A stretch of DNA of 64,000 bases from Bradyrhizobium sp. 200 (GTDB taxonomy: Bacteria; Pseudomonadota; Alphaproteobacteria; Rhizobiales; Xanthobacteraceae): positions 1 to 64,000 of the forward strand of contig NZ_CP064689.1 of assembly GCF_023100945.1 (NCBI RefSeq), written 5' to 3'. Position 1 is the stretch's first letter; every line of letters begins with the position of its first letter. This document shows positions 27,100-34,210 of this stretch, piece by piece. Both the position numbers and the translations under genes were made by a program. The notes under the pieces are model-generated. The model saw nothing but the letters and a program-made list of their open reading frames with translations. It did no database searches and had not been told where the DNA came from.

Positions 27100-27774
27100 C
27101 TACTGCAGCCCCGTATCGCCGCTGGTGCGCTTCTTGGCGAGGTCCATTTCGGTCACCGCGATCAGGATCTCGGCGCGGGTTTTCAGGTCGGGCGCCTCCA
27201 GCATCGCCTGCTTCTCCGCCGGACCATAGGGCGACATCATCGCCAGCGCGTTGACCAGCGCCTCGTTCGGCGCGCTCTCGATGCCTTCCCAATCCACCTT
27301 CAGATTGTTGGCGTTGAGAAAATCAGTCAGCACGTCGAGCAGGGCCGTGCGGTCGACGGCCTCTTCGCCTTTGCGCGCGACGAAATCGTCGGCATAGGGA
27401 AAGAAGTCCACCTTGCACTGCCGATAGGCGGTCAGCGCCGAGATTTCCTCGATCACCTTGAAGCGGGCAACGCCGGTCAGCTCGAGGATGTAGCGGCCGT
27501 CGCCGGATTCGGCGAGCTGAGTGATGCGGCCGACGCAGCCGACCCGGAACAGCTCGGGCCTTGCCTCGTCTCTGCTGTGGGAAATATCCGGCTGGATCAT
27601 CCCGATCAGCCGGTGACCGTCGCGCAGCGCGTCGTCCACCATCGCCAGATAGCGCGGCTCGAAAATATTGAGCGGCATCTGGCCGCGCGGCAGCAACAGC
27701 GCGCCTGGCAACGGAAACACCGGAACGATTTCGGGAAGCTCGCCGGGTCCGCGGTATTCGGCATTGATCGGCAT
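27100..27774 (-). CDS. Lon N-terminal (substrate-binding) domain protein
   Basis: Stand-alone LON substrate-binding domain protein of 224 residues: VPVFPLPGALLLPRGQMPLNIFEPRYLAMVDDAL, IGMIQPD, FRVGCVGRITQLAESGDGRYILELTGVARFKV. There is no AAA+ or protease domain, so it is not a Lon protease but a PUA-like Lon-domain protein of unclear role. It starts 39 bp after the YbbN-type thioredoxin gene on the same strand and is likely co-transcribed. Confidence 0.88.
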   Translation of the reverse strand: MPINAEYRGPGELPEIVPVFPLPGALLLPRGQMPLNIFEPRYLAMVDDALRDGHRLIGMIQPDISHSRDEARPELFRVGCVGRITQLAESGDGRYILELTGVARFKVIEEISALTAYRQCKVDFFPYADDFVARKGEEAVDRTALLDVLTDFLNANNLKVDWEGIESAPNEALVNALAMMSPYGPAEKQAMLEAPDLKTRAEILIAVTEMDLAKKRTSGDTGLQ

Positions 27775-27813
27775 CTGCAGTCCCGGTCAGTTCGTGGTTC
27801 GGTGGAATACGCC

Positions 27814-28737
27814 CTACGAGAAGAGGATCGTCGACAGCCGCTTTCGTCCCTCGACGGTCGCTTCGTCGGCGCCGCCCCACGCCTCGAAGAACTGCACCAG
27901 TTGCCTGCGCGCGCCGTCATCGTTCCACTTGCGATCGCGCTTGACGATCTCCAGCAACTGGTTGGTTGCCTCCGTGCGCTTGCCGAGCGCGTTGAGCGCG
28001 GTCGCGAGGTCGAATCGCGCCTGATGGTCGAGCGGGTTTGCGGCGACTTTCTGTTCCAGCTCGGTCACCGGACCGACCGCCTGGGCCTGCTCGGCAAGAT
28101 CGATTGAGGCCTGCACCGCCTTGACGGCGACGTCGTTGCGCTTCGATTCCGGCACCATCGCGAGCGTCTGCTTGGCCTGCTCGATGGCGCCCGTCGTCAC
28201 ATAGCATTTCGCCAGGCCCGCGAGCGCCGCGATATTGGTGGCATCGAAACCGAGTATCTCGGCATAGATCTGGGCGGCCGCGGCAGGGTCGCCTTCCGCC
28301 AGCACGGCCTCGGCCTCCTGCAGGATTTCCGCGATATTGGGTTCGCCTGGCGCCGTCATGCCCTTGGTGAGCTTGTCGATGAAGGCGTTGATCTGGCTCT
28401 CCGGCACCGCGCCCATGAAACCGTCGGCGGGCTGGCCGCCCACGAACGCGATCACAGCCGGGATCGACTGAATGCCCATCTGGCCGGGGATGGCCGGATG
28501 CTCGTCGATATTCATCTTGACCAGCTTTACCTTGCCCTTGGCGGCGCGGACGGCCTTTTCGAGAACGGGCGTGAGCTGGCGGCAGGGGCCGCACCAGGGC
28601 GCCCAGAAGTCGATCAGCACCGGCTGACGCTTCGATTCCTCGATGACATCCTTCACGAAGGTCTGGGTGGTCGTCTCCTTGATCAGATCGGGTACTGCCT
28701 GCGGCGCCGGGCCGCCGCCCTGCTCAACTATCGTCAC
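27814..28737 (-). CDS. YbbN/CnoX-type thioredoxin-TPR co-chaperone
   Basis: Protein of 307 residues with a thioredoxin domain (active site WCGPC, cysteines at 49 and 52) followed by a TPR-like region of tandem helices (EAEAVLAEGDPAAAAQIYAEIL, GLAKCYVTTGAIEQAKQTL, ARFDLATALNALGKRTEATNQLLEIV). Members of this family (CnoX in E. coli) hold unfolding proteins and hand them to chaperonins. The GTG at 28737 is chosen because GCGAGGA sits four bases upstream and the N-terminus TIVEQGGG fits; the frame is open further 5'. The Lon-domain gene follows. Confidence 0.87.
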   Translation of the reverse strand: MTIVEQGGGPAPQAVPDLIKETTTQTFVKDVIEESKRQPVLIDFWAPWCGPCRQLTPVLEKAVRAAKGKVKLVKMNIDEHPAIPGQMGIQSIPAVIAFVGGQPADGFMGAVPESQINAFIDKLTKGMTAPGEPNIAEILQEAEAVLAEGDPAAAAQIYAEILGFDATNIAALAGLAKCYVTTGAIEQAKQTLAMVPESKRNDVAVKAVQASIDLAEQAQAVGPVTELEQKVAANPLDHQARFDLATALNALGKRTEATNQLLEIVKRDRKWNDDGARRQLVQFFEAWGGADEATVEGRKRLSTILFS

Positions 28738-29213
28738 GGTATCCTCGCCTGATGTTTGGAAAAGGTGTCTCGAAATTCGGGCCCGTTCTAGCACGGCTAG
28801 GGGCGAAGTTCCTCATCCGCTAGATGGCGGCTTGCTCACAAAATTCAATCGGCAGGGGCGTCTCCCGGGGGGTCAGTGGAGGCCGGATGGGCCGGAACCC
28901 TCCGGGACGTCGATGCCCCGTCGAGGGAAAGCCCAGGGGCCGCCGATTGCGGTTGCTGAAGGCGACGTTGGAAGGCTCGTTCGAAAAATGGTTCGAATCG
29001 CCCCATGTCGTGCTGACGACCTGATCTGGGTTCCCGGCGTGGGCTTAAGGGCCGCCAAACCCCGTTAGGCGTTTTTTCGGGCCGATTCGCTCCCATTTGT
29101 TAATGAAATCGGACCATCAGCGTGGCATCGGACCGCACGCGGACTGTTGCATTCGCGGTCCGCATTTGTCATACGTCTGCCGTTGACGGCGCGCGATCGC
29201 CGCCATCTCGGAT
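28738..29213. other. Intergenic region upstream of the tRNA-Gly gene
   Basis: No convincing gene on either strand; open frames here lack start sites and composition support. It holds the promoter region of the YbbN gene, a small hairpin followed by six T (CGCC...GGCG TTTTTT at about 29053-29075, plus strand), and the promoter region of tRNA-Gly. Confidence 0.5.
29147..29175 (+). promoter_or_regulatory. Possible tRNA-Gly promoter
   Basis: TTGCAT (29147) and CATACG (29170) are separated by 17 bp, a weak match to a sigma-70 -35/-10 pair, about 39 bp before the tRNA. Tentative. Confidence 0.3.
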
Positions 29214-29292
<79 letters not shown>

Positions 29293-29314
29293 CTCTAAAT
29301 CAATCAGCGACTTC

Positions 29315-29350
29315 GCCGCTTCCGACTGGAAGCGGCGGTCGTCTGTTTTT
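29315..29350 (+). terminator. Terminator after tRNA-Gly, supplied by the element
   Basis: Perfect 9-bp stem GCCGCTTCC-GACT-GGAAGCGGC (29315-29336) followed by a T-run at 29346-29350. It lies inside the element, 27 bp after the tRNA. A second terminator with the same placement relative to the repeat sits beyond the right repeat (43691-43721), which would be the original one. Confidence 0.8.
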
Positions 29351-29657
29351 CCTCAGGGACGTTTGGGGGACGGCGCTTCGCGGCTTCGGGACGGCCCAAA
29401 TTGGTCATCACACTGCGACCCGCAGATCGCTTTGACGCGAGGTGTCTGACCAACCTTAACGCTTTTCACAAACCATTGTCGCAGGCTTGGCCCTAAGCGG
29501 CAAAAGGGACATTTGCAATGTACGTCAACGATGGGTTAACTCTTTCGCTGGCCGACGCACGGCCGGGGGCGAAAAGAGGCGTGCAGATACCCATATTTGC
29601 AATGAGGTCGCGTGCGGCCACCGCTGCGACCGTCACGTGTAACTGCACAGTGTCGAG
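29351..29657. other. Non-coding left end of the element
   Basis: About 300 bp with no supported gene on either strand; the minus-strand frame at 29493-29696 lacks a plausible ribosome site. It must contain the promoter of the cargo operon that begins at 29658. I see no clear palindromic operator. Confidence 0.45.
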
Positions 29658-30503
29658 GTGCCCACTTTGACTTGGCAGCCCCTCCATCCGATGCACGCCA
29701 TCGAGAGCGCTACGGCGATAGTCAACTTCTCTGAGCCGTTGACAGATGTTGTTTGGCGCAAGGCGGTTCGCGAAGGTGAATCGAAATCGAGTTCGCTTGG
29801 CCTAAACAAACGCGCGGCGCTAAATGCCGTTCAATTCGCTTTTGGTGGGGGCGGTGCGGTAGCACTTCCGCCGATTTCGATAGCCGCCCCTCAGGGCCCT
29901 AGCGCGGTCCAGTTTGGACGGTCTATTCTGGATGAAGCTTCGCGACAGGAAATCATCATGGAAGCTCTTTCAGTCGCACGCAGCGAAATTACCTATCAAA
30001 CGAGCGCGTATACTCGTTGGGCGTCCTTCTTTGAGCGATTGAGCGCCCTAGCGAGCACGCCGCTATCTTTGGCTTTAGATGCTGTCAGACCTGCTAATGT
30101 CCGTCTTGAGTACAAAGACATGTTTCGATTTGAAGGGGACGACGCCCCTTTGGCCAATGGCCTGTTGCGGCAAGAGTCGGCGTTGATCACCCCACATGCA
30201 TTCACTCAACCTGAGCTATGGCATTCTCATACTGGAATGTTTGAGCGTTCGGACTCCAGCGACCGGCGACTCGTGCAAGTAAACGTCGATGCCAACGAGC
30301 AACATCAAGCGGATGGAAAGACCATACGCATCATCAGCATAGTCACGGCGATACAAGAGAACTTCTTTCCCACTAGGGAAGAATCTTCGTGGCCTGACGC
30401 GCATGCGTTGATTGAGATGTTTGGCCAAATGCATATTCGGTCTACAGATATATTCAGAAGCATCATCACGGATGAGATGGCTAAACGGATAGGGCTTTCT
30501 TGA
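29658..30503 (+). CDS. TIGR04255-family protein
   Basis: Protein of 281 residues resembling the TIGR04255 family of sporadically distributed proteins of unknown function: SATAIVNFSEPLTDVVWRKAV near the N-terminus, a central region (KDMFRFEG) and ISIVTAIQENFFPTREESSWPDAHALIEMFGQMHIRSTDIFRSIITDEMAKRIGL at the end, like the family C-terminus where a two-strand and helix pattern ends in MH..s..lF...it.e. The GTG start at 29658 has a poor ribosome site; an internal ATG at 29691 is an alternative. Its stop overlaps the next gene's start (TGATG), so it is the first gene of a coupled three-gene operon at the left end of the element. Confidence 0.7.
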   Translation: MPTLTWQPLHPMHAIESATAIVNFSEPLTDVVWRKAVREGESKSSSLGLNKRAALNAVQFAFGGGGAVALPPISIAAPQGPSAVQFGRSILDEASRQEIIMEALSVARSEITYQTSAYTRWASFFERLSALASTPLSLALDAVRPANVRLEYKDMFRFEGDDAPLANGLLRQESALITPHAFTQPELWHSHTGMFERSDSSDRRLVQVNVDANEQHQADGKTIRIISIVTAIQENFFPTREESSWPDAHALIEMFGQMHIRSTDIFRSIITDEMAKRIGLS

Positions 30504-31087
30504 TGGACACGAATGCTAGCTTTAGGACCGATGCCGGGTCTGCAACTTCGCGTGCGTCTCGTCCGTTCATCATGGACGCGATGAGTCTCTTGTTGTTGAT
30601 GGGAACTGCGGCCGTTCCCTTTGACAGTCTGTCGCCAACAGCTACGAGAGCACCTTCAGTCGTCGAACGACGAAGCCAAGAAAGTCGCCGCCGGTTGCGT
30701 GCAGAGATCGAAGACAGTCTCGCCCGCATGAAAGAGTTTTCCTCGTACAGCGATGATTGGGACAGCAATGGCGCGTCAGCACCAAGCGAGGCCGCCATCA
30801 ATGCTGCGCTTTTCTACCTAACGCTATTGCAGCCTTGGCATCCAGCCCCATTGGCGACATTGAGCCGTGACGGTGAGGCGGTTCTAGAATTCGATGAAGA
30901 CAATGCATTTTCTTCGATTCGATTTCGCGGTGATGATCAAGCGCGGGATGGATTGCAGGTCGAGGTCTACAAACGCGCAAATAACGGACAGTCCGACTAC
31001 GACGAAGGTCCCGTCAGCGACGATAACGTAAACCGTTTTTTGCGCGACATCATGAAGCTTCCGCCGATTCAAAATGGCAACGTGTGA
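30503..31087 (+). CDS. Unknown cargo protein with a DWDSNGA motif
   Basis: Protein of 194 residues, not recognised. A hydrophobic stretch (MDAMSLLLLMGTAAVPF, about 25-41) is followed by a helical, Arg-rich part and then SSYSDDWDSNGASAPSEAAINAALFYLTLLQPW. The W-D-x-x-G-A-x-x-P-S-x-x-A-I pattern with a downstream VLEFDED is found in many small unknown proteins of mobile elements. ATG 30503 overlaps the upstream stop by one base and has AGGG nearby; the next gene starts 14 bp before this one ends. Role unknown; the coupling suggests fixed stoichiometry with both neighbours. Confidence 0.72.
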   Translation: MDTNASFRTDAGSATSRASRPFIMDAMSLLLLMGTAAVPFDSLSPTATRAPSVVERRSQESRRRLRAEIEDSLARMKEFSSYSDDWDSNGASAPSEAAINAALFYLTLLQPWHPAPLATLSRDGEAVLEFDEDNAFSSIRFRGDDQARDGLQVEVYKRANNGQSDYDEGPVSDDNVNRFLRDIMKLPPIQNGNV

Positions 31088-31733
31088 GAATTGCACAAAA
31101 GCTTTTAATGATGACTTCAAGTCAGCGAGGCAGGTCGAAGCCAGCGCGCCAGAATGTCATTGCGAAGAGTTTAGTGTTGGCGTGGGATCGCCTGGGCGGG
31201 TAGAGGACGATGAGATTCTCTATCGGATGTTCACTGACCCCGTAGATGTAGACCAGTACGGGCGACTAGCGCGCGAAGCTTTTAGCTCCGCCTATAAGAA
31301 TGGCCTCAGCGTGATTCGAGAGCGAGCTAGCGACGATGACGTCAGGCGCATCGTTTCAGATATCTTGTCCGTAAAGCAGGGCAATAAGCCCAAGCAAATC
31401 TTGGCTGTCTTTCAAGTCTCGTGCGTTAGTTTCCGGCACTTTCGGTCCATGCATCAGGGTAACCTAGTAAAAGCCTTTTGCGTGTATGACCAGACAGTTC
31501 CCAGAGTGCTTGAAGTAGGAGAGCCTCCAGTTCCAACTCACGCATCCGTTTTTAGCCGGTGCTTGTTTGAGGCGCCAAAAGTCAGGCGTCAATTTGAGAG
31601 CGATACTAACGATGCTCTCCATCGAGTAGTGGCAATCAATTCAATCGCTGTTAAAGACTTTCGGAATGGAATGCTTGTCCAACTCAACGGTGAGTCAGCG
31701 CAAGGTCGCTTCGTCCGACAGCCTGCTTCATAA
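31074..31733 (+). CDS. Unknown cargo protein with N-terminal Cys/His cluster
   Basis: Protein of 219 residues, not recognised. The N-terminus MATCENC and ECHCEEF (Cys at 4, 7, 28 and 30) could form a small metal site. The middle (LYRMFTDPVDVDQYGRLAREAFSSAYKNGLSVIRERASDDDVRRIVSDIL) is helical and charged, and a later beta-rich part includes ILAVFQVSCVSFRHF and FCVYDQTVPRVLEVGEPPVPTHASVFSR. It overlaps the upstream gene by 14 bp and ends the cargo operon. Function unknown. Confidence 0.7.
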   Translation: MATCENCTKAFNDDFKSARQVEASAPECHCEEFSVGVGSPGRVEDDEILYRMFTDPVDVDQYGRLAREAFSSAYKNGLSVIRERASDDDVRRIVSDILSVKQGNKPKQILAVFQVSCVSFRHFRSMHQGNLVKAFCVYDQTVPRVLEVGEPPVPTHASVFSRCLFEAPKVRRQFESDTNDALHRVVAINSIAVKDFRNGMLVQLNGESAQGRFVRQPAS

Positions 31734-31785
31734 CCATCCTGCTAGCTCAGTTGATCTCGGAATGTATGAATAACTCCGACGTGCC

Positions 31786-32424
31786 TTAGCCGCGATCAGG
31801 CTTGAATTCTTGATTCACCAACGGCCCGCACTTGGCTTCAATCTCCGCACGAAATTCACGCAGAAGCTTCGTCACGCGTCCGGGCTCTTTCACGGCCGAA
31901 CTGCTATGGTCCCAAATGTCGGACCGCATCTGAAGAATAAGATTCCATTCATCAGTGCCCGGCTTCGGGTCCGGTATCTCGATCAACATTTCACACGCTA
32001 TTTCAATCATGTTGCGCGCCCGATGCAGCTTGTGAATCGTGGCTTCTGTCTCCGGGCCGAACACAGCCATAAGTTTCGGCTGTACTTTTAAGACGCGGTC
32101 GAAAAAATCGTTGTGACGATTGAATCGGTTGATGATTGCATATGTTGATTGGGACGCCTCTATTCGCTCTTTGCTCATCCCATCTGTCGGCATGTCGGCC
32201 CATTCATACGATCGCACTAACCTTCGCCGGACATCGTCAAACACCATGCTAGACTCATAAGCCAGCGTCAGCGCTTCGAATGCGACTTCCAGTTTTCGTT
32301 CATGAACTTTTTCACGTTGCCACTTGTCGAACGTTCGCAATCCTAAAAACGAAATGATGCCAGACATCACGAGTCCGACGCTCGCCAAAAGTTGAGTCCA
32401 GCCAAAAGCCCAAGGGTCCGCCAT
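31786..32424 (-). CDS. Membrane-anchored unknown protein
   Basis: Protein of 212 residues with one N-terminal membrane helix (WTQLLASVGLVMSGIISFLGL, about 9-29) and a long cytosolic helical domain (REKVHERKLEVAFEALTLAYESSMVFDDVRRRLVRSYEWADM). GGAGG lies nine bases before ATG 32424. It converges on the cargo operon and is separated by 52 bp. One-helix anchors with long helical tails occur in abortive-infection effectors, but nothing here proves such a role. Confidence 0.7.
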   Translation of the reverse strand: MADPWAFGWTQLLASVGLVMSGIISFLGLRTFDKWQREKVHERKLEVAFEALTLAYESSMVFDDVRRRLVRSYEWADMPTDGMSKERIEASQSTYAIINRFNRHNDFFDRVLKVQPKLMAVFGPETEATIHKLHRARNMIEIACEMLIEIPDPKPGTDEWNLILQMRSDIWDHSSSAVKEPGRVTKLLREFRAEIEAKCGPLVNQEFKPDRG

Positions 32425-32487
32425 GAATGCCCGCCTCCACGAATCGGGGAGGATATTCTCACCTTAGTTGTGGATAACGCCAAGGGG

Positions 32488-32880
32488 TTAGCGACCCGCA
32501 CGCCGATCTTCCGGGTTGATCCATTCCGGCTTCGTCGCGGGCGGCTGTCCATATTCCCAAGCTTCGACCATGCGAGCGATGCGAGCGCGGCGCGGGCAAT
32601 CTTCCAAGTCCGCCACGGGGATTTCGCCTTCGGCGTCTAGCTCGCCTTGATACCGCGCCATGTGGTGCGCCTTGCGACACGCTGGCCTGCAAAACTTTCG
32701 CTTGCGGTGCGGGCTTTCGATTGGCTTCGAGCAATGAACGCAAGTCAGATGCAACGGCGACATAGCTTCGCACTTCCGCGAATACGCGACGTGGTTGTTG
32801 CAACGGCGCGAGCAATAGATGCGACTCGCGTGGCGCGCTTCGAACGGTTCACCGCAACCGGCACAGGCCTTCGTCGTCAT
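32488..32880 (-). CDS. Double zinc-ribbon protein
   Basis: Protein of 130 residues with two Cys clusters: ACAGCGEPFEARHASRIYCSRRC (Cys at about 6, 9, 23 and 27) and LTCVHCSKPIESPHRKRKFCRPACRKAHH (Cys/His in the same spacing). Each fits a CxxC-(x)n-CxxxC zinc ribbon, as seen in small DNA- or RNA-binding proteins of mobile elements. The C-terminal part is acidic then basic and ends WINPEDRRAGR. Its start overlaps the stop of the ribbon-helix-helix-like gene by 4 bp, so the two are translationally coupled. Confidence 0.75.
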   Translation of the reverse strand: MTTKACAGCGEPFEARHASRIYCSRRCNNHVAYSRKCEAMSPLHLTCVHCSKPIESPHRKRKFCRPACRKAHHMARYQGELDAEGEIPVADLEDCPRRARIARMVEAWEYGQPPATKPEWINPEDRRAGR

Positions 32881-33086
32881 CGTGCGCGAGCAATCCTAGC
32901 GCGAGCGACTTTGAGTCCGGCGTCCAGCAAATTGCGGATTGTCTCGGGACGACCGCCCGGCCTGCCGCCCGGACACGCGATTCTGTTGATGGCGCGAATC
33001 TGATCTTCGCGCAGCTTCACCGTCAGGTAAGCCGCGCCCTTTCCTAACACGTTGGGGCGTCCGCCCTTGTTACGCTGCTTTGGCAT
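32877..33086 (-). CDS. Small ribbon-helix-helix-like DNA-binding protein
   Basis: Basic protein of 69 residues. A Lys/Arg/Gly-rich N-terminus (KQRNKGGRPNVLGKG) is followed by a strand-helix-helix pattern AAYLTVKLREDQIRAINRI...RPETIRNLLDAGLKVARARIA, which fits a MetJ/Arc ribbon-helix-helix. The ATG at 33086 has GGAG nine bases upstream; an in-frame GTG lies at 33101. It overlaps both neighbours, so it is part of a compact operon. Likely a regulator; target unknown. Confidence 0.65.
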   Translation of the reverse strand: MPKQRNKGGRPNVLGKGAAYLTVKLREDQIRAINRIACPGGRPGGRPETIRNLLDAGLKVARARIARAR

Positions 33087-33252
33087 GGTGTTCGACTCCA
33101 CTGTTTAAAAGCAACCACGCGAAGAACGCGCCGACCTGATATCCGCGAGGGCCGCCGGGCGCGCCTTGCTCTGTTGCTTCGTTGATTGCTGATTCGGTTA
33201 GGCCGAGAATGTTTGCGAGTGCTTTCTTGTTGACGGCCGGTTCACGCATCAT
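33070..33252 (-). CDS. Nu1/terminase-small-subunit-like DNA-binding protein, minimal
   Basis: Protein of 60 residues: EPAVNKKALANILGLTESAINEATEQGAPGGPRGYQVGAFFAWLLLNSG. This follows the winged-helix N-domain of lambda Nu1 and related small terminase subunits (VNKKxLAxxLGxxxxxIxxxxxxGxP...Y.....WL), but the rest of the usual protein is missing. Two adjacent ATG codons (33252 and 33249) follow GAAGGACC. It could be a packaging redirector of a satellite or just a regulator with the same DNA-binding fold. Confidence 0.6.
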   Translation of the reverse strand: MMREPAVNKKALANILGLTESAINEATEQGAPGGPRGYQVGAFFAWLLLNSGVEHHAKAA

Positions 33253-33930
33253 CGGGGATGGTCCTTCGGTTTTGCTTTTGCGATGCCCGGAATGTATCTG
33301 CGCTTGCGCTCGATTCAAAAGGAACGATTCTGCACTTTGGCGCGCTCGCGATTCCATCTCGCGGAGCGCGAGCGCGCATCAGCGATGCAGCGGACTCCGC
33401 TTACCCATTTCGTAAAGAAAAATATTTTTCATCCCATCCGGTGACGTGATGCGCTCCGTCTTTTCCCTCATAGCGTTTTTCGCGTTGGAAGGACCCGGAA
33501 AATATTTCTTAACCACGCACATTGGAAAATATTTCTCTTAGTGCTTCGAAGATTTCGATTCCGATTCTGCGCTGTGGTAGATGCATCCCTGACTCCGGGG
33601 CCTTGCCATGCATTGCATTGCATCTGCAGGCATTGCTGATAGGGGGCACCATCATAGTTCGATGGCCGTCGAATTGTTATTGTGCGTGATGCGCACAGGT
33701 GGATTAGCTGCACGTGCAACGTTTCGGGTTATGAGAAATAAATGCTTGAAGCTTAAAGGATATAAGCAAGACTCGCCAGCCGACGTGATAGGGCGCTTTC
33801 AGCGCTGCCGGACGCTTCCACGCATGACGCGCGAGCGGATAGTAGGGCATGGCCCCTGCATCATCGACCACGGGGCAGGGGCCACCCCCGCCCCTTCATA
33901 CCATGTGCAGAACATCGGCGGGCGCTCGGG
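33253..33930. other. Non-coding stretch between the Nu1-like gene and the origin-like region
   Basis: No gene with a credible start or composition. The only sizeable plus-strand frame (33608-33952) has no ribosome site and reads into the iteron cluster. Direct repeats of an A-rich motif (AAAATATTTTTC / GGAAAATATTTCT) occur near 33419-33540, indicating locally AT-rich DNA. It must contain the promoter of the minus-strand small-gene operon. Confidence 0.4.
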
Positions 33931-34210
33931 CGATAAGGTCAGTAAGGTCTAAGGTCGGGGGGTCTTTAATCCAATTACGCTTTTACAAACACCAATGACT
34001 AAAGAAACAAACAGATGATGGCTCTATAACACCCCCTGTTGAATTTAGAGTAGTGATGACCTTATGACCTTAAAATGCAAGAAACCCCTGCAAACAGGGC
34101 ACAAGTGATAAGGTCACTGCTTTTGAGCCCCGACCTTATTAGACGGCCCGGAATGCAAGAAACCCCTGCAAATAGGGCACAAGTGATAAGGTCGGGGGTT
34201 GTGACCTTAT
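33931..34210. repeat. Iteron cluster and putative replication origin
   Basis: Nine copies of AAGGTC lie here, five on the plus strand (33935, 33944, 33951, 34110, 34188) and four on the minus strand (34058-63, 34066-71, 34132-37, 34203-08), most as ATAAGGTC. A 42-bp direct repeat (34074-34115 and 34152-34193, one mismatch, 78 bp apart) contains the motif and a CCCTG/CAGGG hairpin. Between the two groups, 33961-34075 is clearly AT-rich, like an unwinding element. The cluster ends at the stop codon of the primase-helicase gene, as in P4-type replicons where the primase binds iterons. Confidence 0.7.

Noticed and set aside
28643..29068. Plus-strand open frame before tRNA-Gly
   Set aside because: It starts inside the YbbN gene in antisense, has Pro/Gly/Arg-rich composition and no ribosome site.
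33608..33952. Plus-strand open frame of 114 residues upstream of the iterons
   Set aside because: No ribosome site, unlike the element's other genes in composition, and it runs into the repeated origin-like sequence.
33253..34210. CRISPR array
   Set aside because: The 42-bp repeats occur only twice and carry internal iterons and a short hairpin rather than unique spacers; no cas gene is present.
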